Of a stretch of 5,486 bases of DNA, positions 1-4,513 are shown in pieces. This DNA is from an uncultured cyanobacterium (GTDB lineage: Bacteria; Cyanobacteriota; Cyanobacteriia; PCC-6307; Cyanobiaceae), in NCBI GenBank assembly GCA_903831165.1, contig CAIKWV010000633.1, forward strand, positions 1 through 5,486. Direction: 5' to 3'. How positions within the stretch are numbered: position 1 is the first letter of the stretch; each line of letters opens with the position of its first letter. A program made the position numbers and the translations under genes. Under the pieces are notes generated by a model. The model saw only the letters and a list, made by a program, of their open reading frames with translations, searched no databases and had not been told where the DNA came from.

Positions 1-492
1 GACCAGTTCGGCCTTCAGTCCAGGGCCGAAAAAGCGCCCGAGGCGATCCTGGCGCTCCTGCCAGCGGGCCAGGGGCACCCCACGGCAGGCAAAGGCCAGG
101 CGCAAGCCATAGGCGCCGTTCCAATCCAGCTCCTCCACCGACTCCAGCTGGGGTGGCTCGTCCTCGTCCCCGAGCTTGAGGGCTTCAAGGGAGGATTCCA
201 GGTGGGCCTTCTGGCCATAGCGCCAGCGGGTCACATCGGCCAGCAGCTTGCGCAGGGGCTCGCTCTCCGGCAGCTCCCGCAGCGCTTTGAAATCCTGTGG
301 AGGGTTGATCCGGGTGGCCGGCGGCAACTCGGAGGATTTCAGGGCCAGCCCCCCCAGCAGGATCGGAATCCCGTAAAAAATGGTCGGCAGACTGAGATTG
401 GCGTTGTCGCCGAGGTAGGCGATCGAGCCGATCACGGTGAGCACGGCTCCGGCGATCGTGACGAGACTGCCGGGAGAAGTCAGGGCTTGCAT
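1..492 (-). CDS. DUF2854 family membrane protein (3' end outside window)
   Basis: A minus-strand frame is open from ATG at 492 to the left edge, giving 164 residues with no stop. I recognise it as a DUF2854 protein, a family of cyanobacteria and plastid-bearing plants with no established biochemical role. Two hydrophobic stretches are visible: about residues 9-27 (SLVTIAGAVLTV...) and 36-51 (PTIFYGIPILLGGLAL). They are separated by a short polar turn (GDNANLS) and would form a membrane hairpin. A conserved-looking ALKSSELPPAT follows, then a soluble, charged domain containing an acidic patch (GDEDE, 108-112) and LDWNGAYGLRLAFACRG at 122-138. A purine-rich GGAAGA lies about 10 bases upstream of the ATG and could act as a weak ribosome site. 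The gene diverges from the small gene at 820. Family assignment is from recall of the sequence pattern; function is unknown. Confidence 0.85.
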   Translation of the reverse strand, partial: MQALTSPGSLVTIAGAVLTVIGSIAYLGDNANLSLPTIFYGIPILLGGLALKSSELPPATRINPPQDFKALRELPESEPLRKLLADVTRWRYGQKAHLESSLEALKLGDEDEPPQLESVEELDWNGAYGLRLAFACRGVPLARWQERQDRLGRFFGPGLKAELV

Positions 493-819
493 CCGCCCAT
501 CTTCCAGCAACAGGGGGCCGAGGCGGGGATTCGCTGGGCCGATTCCGCGGCTGCCGCCCGCTCCAGGGCCCTGCAGATCCCGAGGCGCGGCGCCGGGCAG
601 CCAGGCAGGGACAAACCTGACGTTGCTGGAGCCATCGTGGTCTGGTTGGCCGGCGGCCTCAGCGGCCAGACTGGGGAGACGGACGCGCAGCATCTCGACC
701 CCAGGTTCTCCGCCAGGCGCTCCCATGGGCGCCGCGGGCCCAAACCGGATGCGGGGCCTGAGCCCCCAGCCCTGCGCTTCTGCCGCCCCACCCTGCGCCG
801 TTCCGGCCTTCCCCCAACG
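493..819. other. Divergent intergenic spacer
   Basis: These 327 bases separate two divergent starts (492 minus, 820 plus), so promoters for both genes should lie here. Open frames cross it on both strands, but their translations are Pro/Arg/Gly-rich and look like GC-rich shadows. I see no clear -10/-35 pair, tRNA or other RNA gene. The one obvious structure is the inverted repeat at 640-671, listed separately. Confidence 0.6.
640..671. repeat. Inverted repeat in the divergent spacer
   Basis: A perfect 6-base inverted repeat, GTCTGG (640-645) and CCAGAC (666-671), encloses 20 bases that contain a smaller self-pairing unit, GGCC-GGC-GGCC (648-658). It lies roughly mid-way between the two divergent starts. 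It could be an operator or merely a chance palindrome in GC-rich DNA. There is no T-run on either side, so it is not a standard intrinsic terminator. Confidence 0.3.
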
Positions 820-1083
820 ATGCCTTCCGAGCCCGCCCAACCGGTCGCCGAGCCCACCGATCACTCCGATTCAGCCGATCGGAGCACCGCGGCAAACCCC
901 GCGGCTGCCGCGGAGGTCCCGGACGCCGCCGCCTTGATCGAACAGCTGCGTCAGGACCGTCTCTGGCTGCTGCGCCAGATCGACAGCGGTCAGTGGGGAG
1001 AATGGCGGCTGGATCTGGCCGCCCTGGAGCGGGAACTGGGACAGCTGCTGGAGCAGGCCAACGAGCGGTTGATCGGCAGCTGA
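820..1083 (+). CDS. Small hypothetical protein, helical C-terminus
   Basis: This is an 87-residue protein from ATG 820 to TGA 1081-1083. I do not recognise a named family. Residues 1-33 are low-complexity and polar (Pro, Ala, Ser, Asp rich) and are probably disordered. Residues 36-85 look like two amphipathic helices: ALIEQLRQDRLWLLRQID, a short turn (SGQWGEW), then LDLAALERELGQLLEQANERL. Regular Leu spacing suggests a coiled coil or helical hairpin. No signal peptide or membrane segment is present. The frame stays open far upstream, but the upstream translation is composition-biased and runs antisense to the DUF2854 gene, so the ATG at 820 is the sensible start. No Shine-Dalgarno is visible before it. 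The gene converges on ssb with a 16-base gap. The ordered helical half argues for a real gene, but its function cannot be inferred. Confidence 0.65.
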   Translation: MPSEPAQPVAEPTDHSDSADRSTAANPAAAAEVPDAAALIEQLRQDRLWLLRQIDSGQWGEWRLDLAALERELGQLLEQANERLIGS

Positions 1084-1099
1084 ATCGAGCCTCCGGCGA

Positions 1100-1672
1100 T
1101 CAGAAGGGAATGTCGTCGTCATCGGCGAACTCCTCCGGCGGCACCAGCGGGGCGCTGTTCCAGACGGCCGGCTCGGGTGCTGGGGCCGCCGACCCGCTCG
1201 GGGCCCCGCCCGCAGCAGCGGGACTGGGGGGCGCCGGGCGGCGCTGGGGACTGGCGGGCGCTGGGCGTGCGGCGGGGTATCCCGATGCGCCCGCTCGGGC
1301 GGCGGGCTCGGCCGGGGCAGCAGGGCCAGCGGCATAGCCACCGGAGCCGGCGGCGGCCTGAGCGTCGGTGGCCCCGAGCGGATGCAGCCTCGCCAGGGTG
1401 AACTCAGCCCGTTTTTCCTTGATGCCGTCCTGGCGGGTGACCGTGTTCATGCGCATCCGCCCTTCCAACACCAGGCGTTGCCCCACCCGTACCCGGTTCT
1501 GCAGATCCTGGGCCAGATTGCCCCAACCGACCACCTTGAGCTGGCCCGCCGGATCATCGGGGCGCAGACCATCAAAACGCACGGTCATCTCCGCCACCGG
1601 CGTCTGGTTCTCCTGGGTGTAGCGAACCTGAGGTGCCTCCAGCACCTCCACTTCAAGCAGACAGTGATTCAA
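1100..1672 (-). CDS. ssb: Single-stranded DNA-binding protein
   Basis: SSB coats single-stranded DNA during replication, recombination and repair and recruits partners through its acidic tail. The product is 190 residues from TTG 1672. An OB-fold spans about residues 1-100, with the cyanobacterial hallmarks NQTPVAEM (22-29), LKVVGWGNLAQDLQ (45-58), VGQRLVLEGRMRMNT (63-77) and KEKRAEFTLARLH (86-98). A long Ala/Pro/Gly-rich linker (about 101-175) leads to the conserved tip DDDDIPF (184-190), the partner-binding motif. The start is uncertain. Cyanobacterial homologues begin MN-x-C-L at exactly this TTG, giving MNHCLLEV. A GTG at 1693 would add seven residues and has a better-placed AGGA about six bases upstream. 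The gene diverges tightly from cobK and ends 16 bases from the convergent small gene. Identity is secure. Confidence 0.95.
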   Translation of the reverse strand: MNHCLLEVEVLEAPQVRYTQENQTPVAEMTVRFDGLRPDDPAGQLKVVGWGNLAQDLQNRVRVGQRLVLEGRMRMNTVTRQDGIKEKRAEFTLARLHPLGATDAQAAAGSGGYAAGPAAPAEPAARAGASGYPAARPAPASPQRRPAPPSPAAAGGAPSGSAAPAPEPAVWNSAPLVPPEEFADDDDIPF

Positions 1673-1704
1673 GCCCCAACCAGCCGATGGCACGCCCCAT
1701 CCTG
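1673..1704. promoter_or_regulatory. Minimal ssb/cobK divergent start region
   Basis: The two divergent start codons are about 32 bases apart if ssb starts at TTG 1672 and cobK at ATG 1705. With the alternative starts, ssb GTG 1693 and cobK ATG 1687, the two reading frames would overlap slightly. There is not enough room for two full promoters here, so at least one promoter must lie inside the opposite gene. An AGGA on the minus strand about six bases upstream of GTG 1693 is the only Shine-Dalgarno-like site seen. No -10 box is recognisable. Confidence 0.45.
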
Positions 1705-2598
1705 ATGCACGCGCCCTCGTTTCACCAGAGTGCAGGCCCAGGCCGCGGGCAGGCCCCCTGGCTGTGGCTGATCGCCGGCACGGGCGAAGGTCCCCGACTG
1801 GCGGCAGCCCTGTTGCAGGCGGGCTGGTTGGTGCGCGTCAGCGTGGTGAGCAGCGCCGCCGCCAGGGCCTATGCCCCCCATCCAGGCCTGCAGCTGGCCG
1901 CCGGAGCCATCGGATCGCTCAGCCCGCAGGACACCCCCCTGGCCGGTGTCCGGCAGGAGCTCGAGCGGGCCCGGTCCCGTCATCAGCCCTACCGCTGGGT
2001 GATCGACGCCAGCCATCCCTTCGCCAGCCGGATCACGGCGGCCCTGGCCCGGGGCTGCGGCGAAGCCGGGGTGCCGCTGTTGCGGCTACAGCGCCCCGAG
2101 CTTCCCGGGGCCGCCGTGGAGATCCTGGGCGACCTGGCCGATCTCCAGGGCCGGGTCTGCGGCGGTGAGCGCTGCTTGCTGGCCATCGGGGCCCGGCGGC
2201 TGACCGAGGCCGTGGGCCGCACGCCCGGCGCCTTGCACCATGCCCGGATCCTGCCGCGCCCCCTGGCCCTACAGCAGGCGATGGCGGCCGGACTGGCGGC
2301 GGAACGGGTGGCCTGTCTGCAGCCCCTGACCAGCGGCAGCGAACGGGCTGCCGTGGAGGAGGCCCTCTGCCGCCGGTGGCGGATCCAGACGGTGCTCTGC
2401 CGGCGCTCCGGCGGGCCTGGGGAAGCCCACTGGCGCGCCATTGCCCACGACCTGGGATTGCGGCTGCTGCTGCTGGAGCGGCCCGAAGAACCGGGCGGCT
2501 TGCTGAGCCTGTCGCTAGAGCGGCTGCTGGAGCAGGTGGGAACGGCGACATCGGGTCCTGGGGACGCCTCGAACCGTCTGCCTGCTCTGAGGCCCTAG
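1705..2598 (+). CDS. cobK: Precorrin-6A reductase (CobK/CbiJ family)
   Basis: CobK/CbiJ reduces a double bond of the precorrin-6A (or cobalt-precorrin-6A) macrocycle with NADPH, a cytosolic step of corrin ring synthesis. From ATG 1705 the product is 297 residues, somewhat longer than the roughly 250 usual for the family. Visible motifs are the N-terminal nucleotide-binding strand-loop WLIAGTGEGPRLAAALL (21-37), DASHPFASRITAA (101-113), the PLLRLQRPE segment (124-132), AIGARRL (160-166) and ILPRP (182-186). A late SGGPGEAHWRAIAHDLGL (235-252) is followed by LLLLERP (254-260), matching the family's C-terminal pattern of a Ser-Gly pair followed by a helix and RP. The tail after about residue 278 is low-complexity. 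ATG 1687 or GTG 1633 would lengthen the protein into ssb; neither has a visible ribosome site. No other cob genes are nearby. Confidence 0.88.
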   Translation: MHAPSFHQSAGPGRGQAPWLWLIAGTGEGPRLAAALLQAGWLVRVSVVSSAAARAYAPHPGLQLAAGAIGSLSPQDTPLAGVRQELERARSRHQPYRWVIDASHPFASRITAALARGCGEAGVPLLRLQRPELPGAAVEILGDLADLQGRVCGGERCLLAIGARRLTEAVGRTPGALHHARILPRPLALQQAMAAGLAAERVACLQPLTSGSERAAVEEALCRRWRIQTVLCRRSGGPGEAHWRAIAHDLGLRLLLLERPEEPGGLLSLSLERLLEQVGTATSGPGDASNRLPALRP

Positions 2599-2603
2599 AG
2601 CAG
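2582..2603. repeat. Stem-loop across the cobK stop codon
   Basis: CTGCTCT (2582-2588) and AGAGCAG (2597-2603) form a perfect 7-bp stem, which one G-U pair could extend, around GAGGCCCT. The stem includes the cobK TAG stop (2596-2598). No T-run follows on the plus strand, so it is not a textbook intrinsic terminator. It may stabilise the cobK mRNA 3' end. Confidence 0.4.
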
Positions 2604-2882
2604 ATTGCCGCCGCCGCGACGGCCAACCCCTGGAGCCATCCCCAGGCTCAGGTGCCTGGCGCCTTCAAAACGGTCATCTGGCTGTCCTCAAGCGCGTGGC
2701 CCTGCTCGAGGACCCCGATGGCTCGGCCGTGCCCGGATCCGTGGCAGGTCGTTCGTTCAGCAGATGGCGGCCCCCGGACTCCGGCGCTGGGTCTGCCGAC
2801 TGTCGTCGCCAGGCAGGCGTCCCCGGCTCCGCAGAAACACGATGGCGGTAGGAGTGGGGGAACCTCCACCCGCCGTTGCGCC
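2599..2882. other. Non-coding spacer between cobK and cutA
   Basis: These 284 bases separate two same-direction genes, unusually wide for this compact window. The cutA frame is open back to 2376, but the translation over the spacer is Ser/Arg/Pro-rich and does not resemble a domain. A minus-strand frame of 78 codons (2648-2884) is also unconvincing. A weak stem-loop occurs at 2629-2652 (GAGCC/GGCTC plus CCT/AGG) and a stronger one at 2844-2874. The cutA promoter probably lies here, but no clear box was identified. No tRNA or known structured RNA motif was recognised. Confidence 0.5.
2844..2874 (+). promoter_or_regulatory. GC-rich stem-loop just upstream of cutA
   Basis: GGCGG (2844-2848) pairs with CCGCC (2870-2874), and after a 2x2 internal mismatch GGAG (2851-2854) pairs with CTCC (2864-2867), closing a nine-base loop. 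An alternative helix, GTGGG (2854-2858) with TCCAC (2865-2869), uses some of the same bases, so the two folds exclude each other. The structure ends eight bases before the cutA ATG, where a ribosome would load. A role in cutA translation is an inference from position only. Confidence 0.35.
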
Positions 2883-3272
2883 ATGCCCCACCCTGACGAG
2901 CCGCCCTGCCGCCTCAGCCTGGTGCTGACCAGCGAGGGCAGCCCGGAGCGCGCCGAGGCCCTGGCGCAGGAGCTGGTCGAGCGGCGTCTGGTCGCCTGCG
3001 CCAGCCTGCTACCGGTGCGCTCCCACTACCGCTGGCAGGGAAAGCTGGAGTGCAGCGACGAGGTGAAGCTGCTGCTCAAGACCAGCCCCGACCGGCTGCC
3101 GGCCCTACGACGGGCCATCGACGAGCTGCACAGCTACGAAACGCCGGAATGGATCAGCTGGGAGGCGACCAGCAACGGGGCCTACGGCCAGTGGCTGGTC
3201 GAGCAGCTCAGCCCAGGTGACGGGCCACCAGCTCGGCCAGGGAGCCCTGGGGACGGGGCCCCAGCTGGGTGA
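2883..3272 (+). CDS. cutA: CutA divalent-cation tolerance family protein
   Basis: CutA proteins are small, very stable trimers of ferredoxin-like fold, linked in bacteria to divalent-metal (copper) tolerance; the molecular role is unsettled. The product is 129 residues from ATG 2883. The family pattern is clear: LVLTSEGSPERAEALAQELVERRLVACASLLPV (13-45, motif in pieces), SHYRWQGKLE (47-56), DEVKLLLKTS (59-68) and LHSYETPEWI (82-91). These match the strand-helix-strand core and the usual YxWqGk and HpYexPE motifs. The core ends near LVEQL (105-109), close to the normal family length. About 20 further residues, rich in Gly, Pro and Ala, look like a read-on tail. That tail is encoded opposite the 3' end of the kinase gene, overlapping it by 65 bases. 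No Shine-Dalgarno is seen; a stem-loop sits just upstream of the ATG. Confidence 0.93.
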   Translation: MPHPDEPPCRLSLVLTSEGSPERAEALAQELVERRLVACASLLPVRSHYRWQGKLECSDEVKLLLKTSPDRLPALRRAIDELHSYETPEWISWEATSNGAYGQWLVEQLSPGDGPPARPGSPGDGAPAG

Positions 3273-4215
3273 CCACCTGGCCGGCACAGAGGGAACCGAG
3301 CTGGCCGCAGCGCTCCAGGCTCTCGCCGCGGGTGTACCCGAACAGGAAGCCGGCGGCATAGAAATCGCCGGCACCGGTGGTGTCCACCAGCTCACCCAGG
3401 TGGACCGGCGGCACCACAATCGTTTGGTCGCCGCTGAGCACCAGCGAACCCTGCTCACTGCGGGTCAGGGCCGCCACCTTGCAGCGACCGCGCACCTGGT
3501 CGGCGGCCTCCTCGAAACTGGCGGCCTTGTATAGCGAGGTGATCTCCATCTCGTTGGCGAACAACACATCGACATGGACATCGACCAGCTCCTGGAAGCT
3601 CTGGCGATGGCGATCGACGCAGAAGGCATCCGACAGCGAGAGAGCCACCTGACCGCCACTGGAACGGGCCGCCTCCGCCGCGGCGATGAAGGCGCGCTTG
3701 GCCTCGTCGCTGTCCCAGAGATAGCCCTCCAGATAGAGCACCTCGGCCTGCCGCACCAGCTCCAGATCGAGATCGGCCGGATCGAGCCCCACCGAGGCGC
3801 CGAGATAGGTGCACATCGTGCGCGGAGCATCGGCGGTGACCAGGATCAGGCAGCGGGCCGTGGAGGGACCCGTGGTGGCCGGCGGTGTTTCAAACCGGGC
3901 GCCGACGGCGCGGATGTCATGGCTGAAGATCGCCCCCAGCTGGTCATCGCGGACCCGGCCGATGAAGCCGGCCCGGCCGCCCAACTGGGCGATGCCGGCA
4001 AGGGTGTTGGCGGCCGAGCCGCCGGAGGTTTCCAGGCCGGGACCGACGCTGGCGTAGAGGCGCTCCGCCTGCTGCTCATCGATCAGGGCCATGGTGCCCT
4101 TGGTGAGGTCGTGCGCTTCGAGGAAGGCCTCATCGGCCTGCACCAACACATCGACGATGGCGTTACCGATGCCGACGACATCGAGGCTCTTGAACGCGGA
4201 CGTGGGGCTGGTCAT
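3208..4215 (-). CDS. PfkB-family kinase, adenosine kinase-like
   Basis: This is a ribokinase/PfkB-family sugar or nucleoside kinase of 335 residues from ATG 4215. It starts with the strand DVVGIGNAIVDVLV (12-25). The first PfkB signature is GGSAANTLAGIAQLGG (65-80), which binds the substrate. FANEMEI (219-225) is the NxxE-type motif region linked to Mg-phosphate binding. The second signature, DTTGAGDFYAAGFLFGY (278-294), carries the anion hole and the catalytic Asp284. The N-terminal pattern (GNAIVDVLV, then LTKGTMALID at 37-46) is typical of bacterial proteins annotated as adenosine kinase, which make AMP from adenosine and ATP. The exact substrate cannot be fixed from sequence. The frame is open upstream to 4386, but that extension does not look like protein; ATG 4215 precedes the conserved core directly. 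A pyrimidine-rich leader and no Shine-Dalgarno precede it. Its 3' end overlaps cutA. Confidence 0.92.
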   Translation of the reverse strand: MTSPTSAFKSLDVVGIGNAIVDVLVQADEAFLEAHDLTKGTMALIDEQQAERLYASVGPGLETSGGSAANTLAGIAQLGGRAGFIGRVRDDQLGAIFSHDIRAVGARFETPPATTGPSTARCLILVTADAPRTMCTYLGASVGLDPADLDLELVRQAEVLYLEGYLWDSDEAKRAFIAAAEAARSSGGQVALSLSDAFCVDRHRQSFQELVDVHVDVLFANEMEITSLYKAASFEEAADQVRGRCKVAALTRSEQGSLVLSGDQTIVVPPVHLGELVDTTGAGDFYAAGFLFGYTRGESLERCGQLGSLCAGQVVTQLGPRPQGSLAELVARHLG

Positions 4216-4233
4216 CGGGGTAGGGGAGAACAG

Positions 4234-4260
4234 AAAAAGAGGGAACCTGGCGGCCACCGC
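4234..4260 (-). terminator. Weak terminator-like or leader element before the kinase
   Basis: On the minus strand a short GCGG-TGG-CCGC stem (4250-4260) is followed, after about ten bases, by a pyrimidine run ending in TTTTT (4238-4234). The stem is only four pairs and the T-run is not directly adjacent, so termination would be inefficient at best. It may simply be the pyrimidine-rich leader of the kinase mRNA, 19 bases upstream of its ATG. Confidence 0.2.
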
Positions 4261-4315
4261 TGGCGCTGCATCGCGACTGGAGGCGCCGGATCGCAGGGGT
4301 GGGAAACACTCTGAC

Positions 4316-4363
4316 GGCTCAGAAACCCGAGTCCTCGACACCAGGTTCTGGAACCGGGTCGAG
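4316..4363. repeat. Two back-to-back stem-loops
   Basis: The first stem-loop (4316-4333) pairs GGCTCAG with CCGAGTC around AAAC, with one mismatch and one G-U pair. The second (4334-4363) pairs CTCGAC (4334-4339) with GTCGAG (4358-4363) perfectly. Inside it are CC/GG and GGTT/AACC pairs with single-base bulges and a CTGG loop. They directly abut and lie about 100-150 bases upstream of the kinase start on its transcript, overlapping the 3' end of the candidate small ORF. A terminator or leader regulator is possible, but no T-run follows on either strand. Confidence 0.4.
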
Positions 4364-4483
4364 CGACAGCAGCCGCGGCCAACCAACGATGGCGTTTGCA
4401 GCGTCGCGTCGGAGCCGTCCGTTGCAGCGGAGCCTGGCGCCGGAGCCTGTCAGCAAAGGCTTGAGAAGCGGTCGCTCAGCCAT
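4319..4483 (-). CDS. Possible small protein gene, 54 residues
   Basis: An ATG at 4483, 30 bases after the purA stop, opens a 54-codon frame ending in TGA at 4321-4319. The protein begins MAERPLLKPLLTGSGARLRC, has a basic middle (NGRLRRD, 21-27), a hydrophobic patch (AIVGWPRLLSLDP, 31-43) and an acidic end (EPGVEDSGF). There is no signal peptide or membrane helix, and I recognise no family. It lies in the same frame as purA, separated by that stop and ten sense codons. About a third of its third codon positions are A or T, more than in the surrounding genes. That either marks non-coding DNA or a poorly adapted gene. No Shine-Dalgarno is visible. It could be a co-transcribed small gene or a chance frame; I lean slightly to chance. 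Confidence 0.3.
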   Translation of the reverse strand: MAERPLLKPLLTGSGARLRCNGRLRRDAANAIVGWPRLLSLDPVPEPGVEDSGF

Positions 4484-4513
4484 GGGATCAGGAGTTGCGG
4501 GGGCCGTGCCAGC

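Larger units (their letters stand above)
4216..4513. other. Spacer between purA and the kinase gene
   Basis: These 298 bases separate two minus-strand genes. They hold a possible 54-codon ORF (4319-4483), back-to-back stem-loops (4316-4363), three copies of GGAGCC (4411, 4429, 4442), two of them within the 8-base direct repeat GGAGCCTG, and a small GC stem followed by a T-run on the minus strand (4234-4260). No tRNA or recognised RNA family was found. The composition is less GC-biased than in the flanking genes. Confidence 0.5.

Noticed and set aside
202..819. Long plus-strand open frame upstream of and in frame with the small gene at 820
   Set aside because: It runs antisense to the DUF2854 gene and through the spacer, and its translation is Gly/Arg/Pro-rich with no domain pattern. 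It reflects the scarcity of stops in GC-rich DNA.
2033..2626. 197-codon minus-strand frame opposite cobK
   Set aside because: It is Ala/Pro/Arg/Gly-rich without motifs and lies antisense to a well-supported CobK frame.
2582..2652. Rho-independent terminator for cobK
   Set aside because: Stem-loops are present but no T-run follows them on the plus strand, so I list only the stem-loop.
2376..2882. CutA fused to an upstream domain through the long open cutA frame
   Set aside because: The upstream part overlaps cobK in another frame and continues through a non-protein-like spacer. The ATG at 2883 gives a CutA of normal N-terminal length.
2648..2884. 78-codon minus-strand frame in the cobK-cutA spacer
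   Set aside because: No family pattern or ribosome site, and its start overlaps the cutA ATG. Not strong enough to call a gene.
3574..4314. 246-codon plus-strand open frame opposite the kinase gene
   Set aside because: The kinase frame on the minus strand has two clear PfkB signatures. The antisense product is a shadow with biased composition.
4216..4386. Upstream extension of the kinase to a start at 4386
   Set aside because: The added 57 residues show no similarity to a kinase N-terminus or a targeting peptide. ATG 4215 sits directly before the conserved first strand.
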